Assembly (NCBI RefSeq): GCF_954871325.1
Contig: NC_088776.1
Location: 4,037,985-4,101,984 of the forward strand
Origin: Gordionus sp. m RMFG-2023
Lineage: Eukaryota > Nematomorpha > Gordioida > Chordodea > Parachordodidae
DNA: 64,000 nt
Direction of reading: 5' to 3'
Shown here: positions 11,635-24,700 of the stretch, one piece after another
How positions within the stretch are numbered: the stretch's first letter is position 1
Layout of the letters: each line of letters begins with the position of its first letter
Notes under the pieces: generated by a model
The model's input: only the letters and a program-made list of their open reading frames with translations
Database searches by the model: none
Told to the model about the DNA's origin: nothing
Made by a program: the position numbers and the translations under genes

Positions 11635-14600
11635 ATATAATTTTCCACATTCGTTCCGTGTATTAATGATTTATAAGTGATTATTTTTACAATAAAAAAG
11701 GTAGTCAAATAAAACAGTTTGAAATAGGCTATCCATCCCATAACCCATTTATAAAAAATTTAACGTAGATAGCTCCTCATATAATGTAAGCACCTAAGAT
11801 TAAGCCAAATTTAAAATATTTAAACTTAAAATAAAAAAAAAATAGCATCTAAATATTTAATAATGTATTATTTTATATAAAGTAAATTATATTGTAAAAA
11901 AAATCTTGTGGATGAAGGGCATTGTTCATATGTTCAAATGTAAAAGCAAAAACATATTTAAAAGTAAATTAATAAATTTTTTTGATTTTTATATTTTTAA
12001 TCAATTGTCTAAGATAAAACATAATTATAGATAAATAACAATAAAAATATTTAATAATATACTATATTCATTATATTTATGGGATTAATTTTCTAATAAA
12101 AAGTAAAAATAATATAATAATTAAAATTGATAATGTTATACAAGATATTAATCGTTATATTTACATAGCTAGTGTTGTAAACTAAAATACATTGCAGCCA
12201 AGTCAAGCTTTTTGGTCTAAAAATCGATTCAATTTTAGGAACGAGTCTATTCATCTGACTTCAAGTCATAATCGCGACTCGCGAATATTTCTGAGCTCGA
12301 GTTGTTGTGGACTCAAGTCATATTATATAATAATTGTTGTGACATTCAAATAAATACCTTTATAAAAAAATATATTTAATACAAATTAGAAGAATTATTA
12401 CGATATTATATGGGATGTTGGTTAATTTCATATTATAGACTATGTAAATGAGGATGTTTCGAAGATGTTAATTTTAAAGAAAAATTATATATATATATAG
12501 TTTATAAAATTTTTACTTTTTAATTTTTTGTGAATAGAATTTTTGACTTTCACTTTCAATTTTTTTTAATTTTTAACATTAATTTTTTACTATAATCTTT
12601 TATAATGTTAATTTAATATATTTTTACTCTATAATTTATTATTTTATATTTAATGGAAATGAATAAAGGAAACCATAAATTATGTTATTAACATTTTTTT
12701 CATCCTTTATTCCCTTCATTATTCAATCAATCATTTTTTATTTGGATTCAACTATGCTTTTTACAATGATTTCTGTTTTACTTAGAGATAAGTAAAATAT
12801 ATGAAGACACTCAATTTTTTTATATAAAAATTAATCTCTCACAAATAAAAAAATATAATTTATTTTATTCAAAATTATGTAAAATATTGCAAACCTTAAA
12901 ATTTAATAGTCATATATTGTGAGATTTATTCTAATCGACTCTCTGAATGATTTGATTACCAGCCCATGTTTATAATAATAAAAATGGGAGACCAATATAT
13001 TAATTTTAGCTTTCTTAATAATATGTCTATAAAAATGTTGAACTGTCTCTTAAGAAGAATAGTTGCTAATATTAATTGTTACATCTCTATAGAACTTAGT
13101 CTTTTTAATTTGTTTTATAATCCAATTTTAACTATCTTCCAAAACAGCTTGATGAAATCAAGAACTAAACATTGATAAGATTTTTCAAATATTTTGTGGC
13201 TTATAAAATTTTTTATAAGTTGATTAATTATATTAAGACTAGATTGGATAAGAATTCACTGCTTTCTAAAAGGGGGAGCAGCTGTTAAATTACCAATGAT
13301 GTTAGATTCTGTTTAATTTTTAAATGCATATAAAGGGTATCATAATTATTCGAAACAGAATTAACTGCTAGATGCCCATTGTAAATCAAGTACCTTTCAA
13401 ACATATGTCCAATTTAGACACTATTTTATCTAAGGCCTCTTGAATTTTGCTAGAGGCTATATAAACTATATATCATGCTCTCTATATCGTACTGGCTTTA
13501 TAGTGATAAACGCCAGTTTCACTTTTTAACGTTGTGGGTACGCAATTCCAAATGTTTTTTAATATTCGAGAGTATAATCGTTAATTATATTGCGCAAAGG
13601 CGCGTTGTCACACAATAAATCTTCCCAGTCATGGGATTGGCGCTAGTCTCTAAATGGCAAAATATTAAATGGAGGCAAACCTAATTACAAAATATATCAC
13701 CCCTCCCCCTTATATGCTATAGTGAAATTAATAAAAAGAATCTTATAAATTTAGTTTCTTTCATGTCAATTTAGGCTAGGAAAAATAATCAAATATCTAA
13801 TACTTGCTAATTATCAATCGGCAATTGTAATGGGCACTCCATTGGGATTGTTCAATGAATGAGATTAAAATATAATCTGGGAATTTTCAATAACTTTTAA
13901 TGTTTGCTAATTATTATAAAGAATATAGTTGAAATTTGTTTACCTATCGAAAATATTATTTTTAATAATAATATTTAAAATATTTTCTAAAATTTTAAAT
14001 GATTTATTTGAAATTTATTATTAAAATTATCCATACATGTTCTATACTTTTAGAAAATAAACAAATAAGAATAATAATAATATTTTAAGTGTGAAATTAT
14101 AAAATATTATGGTAAAAAATTTAATAAAAACACTTAAAATTCGAGAAAAAAAAACTTATAGTTTTTTATTATTTGTTAATCAATAGGCATATCTCTTTTT
14201 AATTGATATTTATTAGAATAAAATAATCGATAAACATCATAATCATATCAATTATTGAATTTAAAAAGAATATAATTCAAGTCAAAAACTACCCCACAAA
14301 ATCAATACCTAACCCCAAAAAATTAAAATTTACTTTCTCAAAAAAAATATCAAAAATCCATATTTACCCCCCAAAATGCCAAACAATTGTCTCCTACTCA
14401 CCCCGGACATGTAGACGCTGACTGGCGCCATCGTTAACAAAATACAAACAATAATAGTGCAAATTTTTATAAGAAAAACCCAGGATTTAAGAATATTCAG
14501 TTTGCTGTGAATTTTCTCCTTTGCATCTTTTAATTCCAGTTTAATTAGGTCTAGAAATTCAAAAATAGCATCATGAAAAGACCACAATAATTATTTTACT

Positions 14601-15068
14601 TAAACAACTAAAGACTGATTTATTTTACAACGTAGTAGATCTAGGAGCTATTTTGGATTATAAATAAATAATATTACTTATAATTTTAATCTGCATTTCT
14701 TAATCAATGCTTTTAATTTATTGACAAAGCAAAAAATCTAGAATGCAAAATATGTATCTAAAACATTGTGCTCTTTAAATCTATTAAAAATACAAAATTT
14801 ACAAATTTCATCTTTATTTAAAAACGTATATGCTTAGAAAACTGATATGACATTCCCGCAATTCAATTGGTCCTTTGTTTTAAGAATTAAAACAGGGAAT
14901 AGTTAGTTTTAAAAATTAAAAATGTACAATATCATTATTATATTACTATTTTCTTTAAATCTATCTATTATACAAATTTAGCTAATAGTGTTCTTTTAAA
15001 ACTATTTGTCCAATAAAAATCATCATACAAATGATAAGGTAATAGTAATTTCTATCATGTGATGCTAG
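11635..15068. other. AT-rich intergenic DNA, no gene recognised
   Basis: About 3.4 kb with no convincing exons. TAGTGTTGTAAACT at about 12170 looks like a solitary hAT MITE end. An open stretch on the minus strand at 14587-14400 (LKLELKDAKEKIHSKL-like) lacks an ATG or clear splice sites and is not called. A patch at 13500-13680 is GC-richer (CGCCAGTTTCAC, GCGCAAAGGCGCG) but fits no RNA family I can recognise. Confidence 0.35.
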
Positions 15069-15476
15069 ATTTTATTATTTTTAATGATGATGATTTTATA
15101 CACTACCCAAGATACCTCACCAGAAGACTTTAAAGATATTGATAATTTATGTTATACTTGATTTTATTTTAATAAATATTTATGTATACTCAAGGTCAAG
15201 ATCCCTCAGATTTAGATAAATTAACAATAAATGAAATCTATCAAAATAAGAAATATAGCCTAGCCATTTCTTCAAAGGGTCTGGATTTAGACTTTCGCAG
15301 TATAAATGTTTAAATTATCAAATACATTTTGCTACAATAAAGATCTTGTTGAAGAATGGATCCATGTCATGAAAGTATGCAAACTTACTCGAAACTCTGG
15401 AGAACAATTTACCAGGAGGGCTTTGTGCCTTCCATTTTCAAAAAGCTTTAAGGAAGAATGCAATCCCACAATCTAA
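15069..15476 (+). CDS. PH-domain-like coding island (RhoGEF/FGD-type?), 3 exons, partial
   Basis: Three phase-consistent exons, 15069-15150, 15195-15299 and 15343-15476 (stop TAA), are joined by introns of 44 and 43 nt, the same size class as the SLX1 introns and SF3B3 intron 1. The predicted peptide has the pattern of the second half of a PH domain: a strand with LFLMMMILYTTQDTSPEDF, then KKYSLAISSKGLDLDF, then the closing helix LVEEWIHVMKVCKL with its Trp, followed by TRNSGEQF. The order and the post-helix N-S-x-x-F resemble the PH domain of FGD/Dbl-type RhoGEFs. That family link is my inference from memory. No DH domain or earlier exons were found upstream, so this may be a gene fragment or relic. 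Confidence 0.45.
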
Positions 15477-16050
15477 TAAATATTTTAATCTTATATGAAT
15501 ATATAACTTCTAATAAGGTAATTTTTATGCATATAAATATTTGCATTTACATGAATACTTAGATGAATAAGATTGACAAGGAATTAGAATTTTCTCCTTA
15601 ATTTGATGGTGGATGAATCAAAACTTATCTTATTGATGGACAAATAAGAAATAAGCCTAGATGAGGTGTGAATTATAAATTTACATATATTTTGAAGAAA
15701 GTTCAAAATTTTCATTATTCTTATTAAATATGTATAAAGTATATAACTTATTATCTTCATCATGAACAAATGATTGGAAAATGTGCGAATATGCCTTTTT
15801 CTATTTTTTAAAAAAATTTATTTACTCAATAAAAAATCAAACCTTTCTAGATGGGGGTTTTTAATATTAATTTTTTTTAAATACTAAGCTTAAACCAAAA
15901 TATATATTGCAGAACACCAAAATAAACAACTATTATGCGAAATTATAAGTGAGAAGGATAAAAACCATCATGTCCGGATGTAAAAAAATTTTTAAAAAAA
16001 TTGATAAATTGATATTTCTTTATTAGGTAAGACTCACAATAATTTTTATA

Positions 16051-16278
16051 TTACATATTTTTCATAATATATTTGCTTTTCTCTAAATATTTATAGAAAT
16101 CCTGGCAGAATGAACACAGATAATCTATTCCTCTTATTTGACTATTGATTAAAGAAAAGATTCTTTTAACTTTAGCATTATGAGCTGATATAGGAAAAAA
16201 ATAAAACTTGCAATAATATAAGTTCATTAAATTGTTTAAGGATTGGAATATAAGAGAAATCTTTCGCTTATTCAACAC
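16051..16278 (-). pseudogene. hAT transposase C-terminal fragment
   Basis: A 75-codon open stretch ends with the hAT dimerisation-domain signature PISAHNAKVKRIFSLINSQI, equivalent to the S-A-x-V-E-R-x-F-S-L-x-N block of hAT transposases. The upstream part of the transposase, including the RNase-H-like catalytic core and BED finger, is absent. It is a truncated relic of a possible autonomous partner for the many hAT-type MITEs here. Confidence 0.6.
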
Positions 16279-16629
16279 ATCAGATTTTATTTGTAATAAA
16301 CAATTTAAAGTTACAAACTAGTTGAACAACTTGAAGCATTTGAAGAAACATTTTTATTTTTTTTTTAAATCTATAACTTTTCTAAATCAAACTACATGTG
16401 AAATAAATATAAAAAGAAAATATTATTTTATTTATTTAAAAAAACATAGGTTAAAATTATTTTAAAAAAAAATTTAGTCAAGGGGCTCATACACAAGAGG
16501 GGAGGGGATCAAGTTTGTGATTGTGATTAAAATTGAAGAATAAAAATTTAAATTTTATTTTCTGCTAATTTAATTCTTGGTAATGGGGTGAGAGAGTAGC
16601 TAAGGAAATATTGTCATTGGATTGGCCTA

Positions 16630-16807
16630 TAGTAATGTTAAACGGCCCGATTTGGGTTGATATTTTAAAAAGGATCCGATTAAGTTAGTCAGTATATATT
16701 ATTTTAGCCTGAATATTTTGCTCATAAGTGGTGAAAGGTTGGCCTCTATTTGTTAAATCACTAATATTATTTTAGTTAAAATCTTAATCGGGCTGTTTAA
16801 AACACTT
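16630..16807. repeat. hAT-type MITE, GTTGTTAAACGG family (copy 3)
   Basis: Left TAGTAATGTTAAACGGCCCG and right CGGGCTGTTTAAAACACTT form an imperfect inverted pair. Inner ATTATTTTAGCC and TATTATTTTAG are also inverted. No clean 8-bp duplication remains. Confidence 0.6.
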
Positions 16808-16952
16808 GTACAGAAGTGTTTACACAGTTCCAATCAACACTTTGTAGAAAAATTATACGGGCTAAACACATAAATAAAAAGTAATAGGAGGGCTTAGCTC
16901 TTTTTATCCTCCTTACAAAATTATTGATGGGTGCTTATTTATCTATATTTGC

Positions 16953-18351
16953 TAGTGCTGTAAACATTTCTTCAAGTTCATGTTCAAAAAAAAGGAACGC
17001 GTTCACGTTCATAAAACCGTTCAAAATTTTATGATAAATTTTTTTGAAATTTAATTAAATATAAAAAAACTTATATTTTTTAATACAATATATTTTAGCC
17101 ATGTTAAAAAATAATATATTTTTATTTTGATAATATAATATAATAAAGCGAATAAAAAGATATTTTTATTTATAAAAAATTTTTCTTATTAAATTTTAAT
17201 AACAATTGTTTTCAAAATATTTATCTGATAGACAGGAACACTTGGCAGTTAATACGGAATTAGCTAAACTAAAAACGCGCTCTACAGGGGCAGATGAGGA
17301 GATTGCGGTATTATACTTAATAAACAACTCTTTTAACGTGGAGAATTAATTAAAAACATATTGTTTTGTTATTTGCAAAAAATTGAGATAAGTTATCCTC
17401 CTCCAATCCATTATCTACTCTCGACAAAATAAAGGATATCTCAAAATTAACAGTTCTCTAGGGTTTTCAAAGCATTTTTTTCTATAACGCTATAAGTTTA
17501 TTTTTAATAGGTTCGTTCTGTGGAAGTTTTATCCATGGCCATAGAAGTTTGAATGCTGGATGTATAATTGCAGAAAGAACATATTCTTATATATATGTTC
17601 AAATCTTTAAAAAAAATAAAATATATGTAATTAATTAAGAGTGATAGGTTTAATACCTTTTATTAATCCCATTTAACACGGTGTCTAACAATGGTTGACC
17701 ATATTTGAGGCCACTAATTTTTTTATTTTAAAATAGTATCGTTATTGTTGGGGTCAAATATCCCAAATGCATTATTTCTTCAAATTTAATAATTTAACTT
17801 ATTTATATCATATAAAATCAAATAATTAATATTAAAATCAAATGTCGTTTTAAATTGGAACCTGAAGATTTTGACAATATAATACTTTTTGGCCATATTT
17901 TACAATTGGTAAGCATTGGATTAGTTCCTTCAATATAGGATGTTAATAAAAAACATTCATCATATCATATTTGGCCATAGTAATGATAATTCATCTGATT
18001 TTGTATTAAATAATATTCATGCTTATTCTAATCTATTAAATTAAAATATAAACAATAATATTCAAATTAATAATATGTGTTAAAAAAATAGAAATGTGAA
18101 AAGGAAATACACAGCCGATTAAAAAATATAAATAATACATTTTTAAAAAAAATTCGGCAATATTAAATTTTTCAAATAAATAAAAATAAAAATATTTTTA
18201 AAATTGAACGAACGTTAAATTCAAACGCGTTCGTCATAAAAAAGGAACGCGTTCACGTTCAAAGTTCGTCAAAAATAAAAAGAACTCCGTTCATCATTTT
18301 TTTCAAAAAAACGGAACGCATTCATTTTGAACTTGTTCGTTTAAAACACTA
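16953..18351. mobile_element. Non-autonomous hAT-type element, 1.4 kb, exact 8-bp TSD
   Basis: Ends TAGTGCTGTAAAC and GTTTAAAACACTA are inverted, and ATATTTGC flanks both sides exactly (16945-16952 and 18352-18359). Subterminal regions carry repeated GGAACGCGTTCACGTTC-type words (near 16994, 18225-18260 and 18311), likely transposase-binding clusters. The 1399-bp interior is AT-rich and codes for nothing recognisable. It lies 150 bp upstream of the SF3B3 start codon, so its right end borders or overlaps the promoter region. A related but decayed copy is at 28085-29144. Confidence 0.8.
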
Positions 18352-18359
18352 ATATTTGC

Positions 18360-18502
18360 CTATCCCTGCTGATATACAATTTTATTAATATCTAACTTAA
18401 AATATTTATTTTACCAGTTATCCATTATACCTCATTTTTGAAAAAAGTAAGCATGTCTATAATATTTATTTTCTACATTTATTTTTTAATAGGGTAAAGA
18501 AT
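18360..18502 (+). promoter_or_regulatory. SF3B3 5' flank / possible 5' UTR splice acceptor
   Basis: 143 bp lie between the hAT element and the ATG. TTTATTTTTTAATAG ends 11 bp before the ATG and looks like a 3' splice site, so a non-coding first exon farther upstream is possible. No TATA box or initiator can be singled out in such AT-rich DNA. Confidence 0.3.
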
Positions 18503-18728
18503 ATGCATCTTTATAATTTAACTCTTCAAAAGGCTTCAGGAATATGTATTGCTGTTCATGGCAATTTTTCTGGTTCAAAACAACAAGAAATAGCTATAAG
18601 TCGTGGCAAGATTTTGGAACTCTTAAAACCAGATTTAAATACTGGAAAGTTGCACACATTGCTAAGTGTTGAAGTATTTGGAGTTATAAGATCAATGACG
18701 CCATTTCGTTTGACAGGAGGCAATAAAG
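18503..18728 (+). CDS. SF3B3: SF3B3 exon 1
   Basis: Residues 1-75 plus one base. Contains [20 protein letters not shown] and [10 protein letters not shown], the start of the first beta-propeller (MMS1_N-type region). Donor AAAG|GTTACT. Codons almost all end in A or T. Confidence 0.95.
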
Positions 18729-21700
18729 GTTACTTTTAAAAGTTATAAACATTATTTAATTAAATTTTGTTCAGATTACTTAGTGATTGGTTCTGATTCA
18801 GGAAGAATTGTAATTTTAGAATATAAGCAGCCTAAAAATGTTTTTGAAAAAGTTCATAGTGAATGTTTTGGCAAAACAGGCTGTAGAAGAATTGTTCCTG
18901 GTCAGTATTTAGCTATAGATCCCAAAGGAAGAGCACTTATGATTGGTTATTCATATTTTTTAAAAAAATATTGTATTCTTTTTTATAAATTATTTTATAA
19001 CAAAATATAGAATTTAATATTTGAAACACCTAATTTTTAGGATTTTTACTACCTATATATAATATTAATAATTTAATACAATTTGATTAATAGGTGCTCT
19101 AGAAAAGCAAAAATTTGTGTACATTCTAAATAGGGATTCTCAAGCAAATTTAACAATTTCATCTCCACTTGAAGCCCACAAATCTTACAATTTATGTTAT
19201 CATATGGTTGGTATAGATGTTGGCTTTGAGAATCCTATGTTTGCTTGTCTAGAACTGGATTATGAGGTTTTGATATAAAATTCAATTTGATAATTTAAAA
19301 AAAATATATTTTTTACATTTATGATAACTTTAAATGATGATTTTTTGTAATAAATTTAAAATAGTTTTGCAATTAAATTTTTCATTAACATTGCAAAATG
19401 TAAATTATCATTTTTTAACTTAAAGGAAGCTGATAATGATATAACTGGTAAAGCATTAAAAACTGCTCAACAAAATCTGACATATTATGAATTGGACTTG
19501 GGACTCAATCATGTGGTTAGAAAATATGCAGAACCATTGGAGGAAATGGGAAATTTTTTGATTCAAGGTAAATTATTCAAAATATAGTTATCTTGGGAAA
19601 CAGTATTTTATTAATTAAATGAAATTATGAAAGCTGGGTTAGTTATATTAATTATATTACATTACCAATAACTGAAATGTTTAAGAAAAGGAAATATATC
19701 TTGATTTGATAATGTTGTCATGGAATTTCTTCAATAAATAAAGATGCAATTTTTATAAATAATCATGTATTTTTGAGCACCATTCTTTAAATTATTATAT
19801 ATATATTACAATCAATTTGTATAATCACAATCATTCAATACATGTATTGCCTATGTATAATGTGAAAATTATAGGATAGGTATTCTACACATGCTGGAAC
19901 ACATTTCCGAAAAATAGTTTATTAAATTTTATCTACATATATACTGACAATTCATGAATCGAATCACAAATTGTATAACATAAGATATGAAGTCCATAAG
20001 ATTCATATACTCTTAATTATAAACTCATTTATTGAATGTGATATTTTAAATAAACTTGAGCATGTATTAGAGTACCTAAGCTTTATGAGTTTTAGACATG
20101 AGAAATCTATATTAAAAACGAATATAAATTTAAAATGGTTCAAAAGTTTATGATAAAATTGCACATGAGGATGACAGTTTCTGTCAAATCAAAATCTGCT
20201 AAATTTAAAAATTGCCCTCAGTAAATGATTGTAAAATTGAGAGACATATCCTAATATGGCATTCTAAATTATTTTTTTTTTCAAATTTTGGATAATATAT
20301 TTTTATTGGTTTTTTAAAAAAATTAACCTCTCATTTAAGGGTTCTTTATATCTACTCCCATAATTAGAATTGATCGAGGTTCAGATATATTGGAACCTTA
20401 TAATTTAAAAAAAACGACGTAGTAGATATACATACAATTATTTGGTTATCCCCTTTGTACATTATTAATGCTACAAATTAAATTTTCCTAATTTTTTTAC
20501 TTTAAATGAAAGATTTTTAATTCAGAGGTTGGGGACTCAGACTAAACAAAAAAAAAGATTCTATTTCCTGTTCTTTGGAATCAACGAAAGACACTTTATT
20601 TCCAGATTTTATATTTTTGTACCATTATGTTCCTGTTACAGATCGACCAATTGTGAACTATTTATAATTATGTAGGAACGGATTTCGGTTCTATTTCCTA
20701 CAGATTTTGAGAAACGTTTTAGTTCCGGTTTATAGTTCTGTCCCAGATACCCGGTTTGGATTTCGGTGCTTAATTTTGAACCGGTTTACGGGTTCCGGTT
20801 GCGAGCTTATTATATTTTTTATAAACATATTTTGTTTTTGATAATTTATAAATCAATAAAGTCCCCGGAGGAAACGAGGGTCCCGGTGGGGTGCTGATCT
20901 GTTGCGAAAATTACGTGATATACAAAAATTTGGGAGATCAACCCGACATCAAATTCCCGATCCCCAGGAGACGCAACGATTTGGACGATCCTGATCGGGG
21001 CATGCTGTTCGTTTGTAGCGCTACCCACAAAACGAAGGTTTAAATTTTTTTAGCGGTATTTTTTTATTTTTAAATTTTTAAAAATTGGGTACGAATTGGA
21101 GACCTGGAAAAGCCGTGCCTATTTTTTTGAAAACAAATCGAGTTCGGGCTGGGTTAGGCCTAATATTTTTTAAGGAAATTCGGGTGGGGTCAGGTTGGGC
21201 CTTAGAATTTTTTTTTAAAATATATCTAAATTTATCAATTTTATGTTGAATTTTTGTAAAATAAAAATATTTGATTTAATTTGATTTTATTTATGGAAAC
21301 TGGACGGCATATAACCTGTATCGTTTATTTTGAGTAATTATAAAAATAAGTTTCTACATTTAAATAAATTTGGGTCGGGGCCGGTAATTTTTTTAAAAAA
21401 AAAATTTTTTTTTCAGGCCGGGCTTGAAAAATTAGGCCCGATGCAGATCACTAGTATGAGTTATGAATTGGATCGCTCAATTTTTTTAAGTGCCTCTCTA
21501 AATTCCCTAATTATTTTCACTATCAAGTCCGAGTTCTAGAAATAGATGTATTTAAATCTCTTTTTGTTATTAATCAATGGCTTAATTATTAAAAAAAAAT
21601 GTTTTATAGCTTTTGGTATTCCAAATTATTTATATTCTAAAAAAAACAATAAGTTTATAAAAATATCCGAATAATGTCAAATGATACAGAAAAAGTCAGG

Positions 21701-24700
21701 TTTCGACTTGAAAAAAAAACTGATAATGGGACAACATATATTTGGCTTTAATATTAAATATTGGGATTTTGTTGCTAGTTAAATCAAGGGTGCTAAAACA
21801 TTTTAAATATGTAATTTGACTTATTGGGATGTAAATGATTTTCATTCTAAAAAAAAGTTTTAAAAAGATGTCAAAATTATGTTAAATAATACAAAAAAGT
21901 CAAGTTTCGACTTGAGGAAAAAAAGTAATATCGTGAAAATATATTTGGCTTTAATATTAAATATTGGGATTTTATTGTTAGTTAAATCAAGGGTGCTAAA
22001 ACATATTAAATATGTAATTTGACTTATTGGGATGTAAATGATTTATATTCTAAAAAGAAAGTTATAAAAAGATGTCATAATTATGTTAAATAATACAAAA
22101 AAGTCAAGTTTCGACTTGAGGAAAAAAAGTAATATCGTGAAAATATATTTGGCTTTAATATTAAATATTGGGATTTTGTTGTTAGTTAAATCAAGGGTGC
22201 TAAAACATATTAAATATGTAATTTGACTTATTGGGATGCAAATGATGCAAAAAAGTCAGGTTTCGACTTGAGAAAAAAAAAGTAATATTGGGGACATAGT
22301 TTTAACAAAATTCGAATACCAGTTTCTTTTGCAACTGAATGCTATAGATTTTTTTTTATTATCCAAGAATTTCCAATTATTTTAATTATTATTTTTAAAA
22401 ATCATATTCGGCTTCTTGGGGTGGGGGGTGGGCTAAAACATATTAAATATGTTATTTCACTTGATTGGGATGTAAGTGATTTACATTCTAAAAAAAAGTT
22501 ATAAGAAGATGTAATAATTATGTTGAATGATATAAAAAGTCATATTTTGACTTGGAAAATGTTTATATTTGTGTACCAATGACACATAATAATACCGAGG
22601 CCACTTCCATACACGACGTTTTTTCAAAACGTTTTCCGAAACACGTTTTTCGCAATATTTTTTACTTCCAAACAGCAACGATTTATATTTTACAGCTGAT
22701 TTTTTTAAAAATGAATTTTATAACTAGATATTTTATTATGAGACATTATAAAAAAAACGAAAAGTAAGTATAATTTATAAAGAAATTAAATGAGAATTTA
22801 AATGATTCGCAATTCTTTCACTATCTTGGATTATCTAGGAATGTTTTTTATTATATACTTAACAAAATTGAAACTAAAATTATACATAAACAAACAAATG
22901 CAAAAACAACAATATCTCCTGAAAAGAGATTATTTGTTACTTTAAGGTAATATATTTAGTTATTAATATATATACAAACCATTTAATATACTTAAGAACG
23001 GGCCTTAATTATTCACAACTATCTTATAGTAGCAGAATAAGCAAAAGTTGCATTGCTACTATCATTCCAGAGGTATGTGATGCTATATGGAAAACTTTAA
23101 AAGATATTCATATGCCAATTCCAACTAGAGAACATTGGGAGAAGGTATTATAAATTTAGATATAAATATATTTTTAGATTGCCCAAGAATATTTTGAAAA
23201 ACATGGATTTCCAAACTGCCTTGGCTCATTGGATGGTAAGCACATAAGAATAAAAAGTCCTGCAAAATCTGGAACCCTTTTTTATAATTATAAAGCTTTT
23301 AAATCTATAGTGTTACTTGGTTTAGCAGATAGTAATTGCAAATTTATATATATAGATGTAGGATCTTATGGAAAACAAAGTGATGGTGGCACTTTTAGAA
23401 ATAGTAGTTTATATCAAATTAAATTTTTAATGTTAATAAATAAAATTTAGTAGATAATGTTATTATAATTTAGTAGATTATTCTCAATGACTTTATAATA
23501 ATACTACCCAGAATAAATTCAATAGTAATATAATATCCTTTCACAAACATCAAAACCAGAAAAATATAAATATTAATGGTATTTATTTGATACAAAGTCA
23601 CTTTTAAGTCTTTTGAACGTATAATCTAAAAAAAAATTTGCTCTGGGAGGGGTCCAAACCCGAAAACCACCCCCGTAGCTACGCCACTGTGTTCTAGAAT
23701 GTGCATTGAATGCACATTTGGGATAGCTACTGCTAAATTTGCCCTACTTTCTAAAGCTATAGAGTGTTCAGTTGAAAATGCTGATAAAATTATATCTACA
23801 ATTACTCTTTTACATAATATTATTATTGATTATGATAAAATAGAATATACACCTAATATTTTACCTATTACTGAAAATTTAGGGATCAGTAGATCTTTAA
23901 ATGCTTCAAGTTCTAATTCAAGAGAAATTAGAGAATTATTTAAAGACTATTTTAATTCTTAAATATATGCTTAATTTAACATTTTATCATTATATATGAA
24001 ATAAATAAATTACTTCTGTATGTGTATATAAATTAATAAATTACTTTTGTATGTGTATATTAATCACTTATGTATGTGTATATAAATCATTTATTTTAAT
24101 TTGATCTTATAAAATAATACATAACTATTTAAACATCAACATTTTCTACTATAATATTATTTATATAATTATAAATAAGAGTTTGCACATTAATTTTCAT
24201 GGCGTCCTTAACTTCATTTGGCACCTTCTTTACATTATCAACCAAAGACAGGCACCATAATCTATCTGGGTCATTATCAATTTCTAACATTTTGTCAAAA
24301 TATCTTTCCATTGGGTCTTTTGTTACTCTAGCCCTTTTTACAGGTCTTTCATTCTCTATATTATCTGTGATATTATTTAGTGTCTTTATTGGGCCGATTC
24401 CAAACACGACGTTTTTTCAAAGCGATAAATAACAAATTAAGCTTAATAGATGTGTGCTTCCAAACCAAACGATTTTTTCATGCATACGATTTTGCGATTA
24501 TTTTAATAACAAACTAGCTTGATTTTTTTTAACGATTAAATGGCGTCTGATACAATTGAAATGAATAAGTAATTTTTTTATATTCAATAAATGAAATGAT
24601 TTTAGAGGAAATTTTGTATCTGAATTGATAAATTTTGTAGAAGATCATGACGATTTATGGAACCAATCTAATGATAATTATTCTAATAGATTATTAGTAG

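Noticed and set aside
14330-14587. 85-codon minus-strand frame with a helical, charged first half
   Set aside because: It starts at TTG, lacks splice sites that join it to anything, and its second half is not protein-like; left as unproven.
20846-21028. Minus-strand open frame over SF3B3 exon 5
   Set aside because: The plus strand encodes conserved SF3B3; similar shadows occur over exons 17, 19 and 24.
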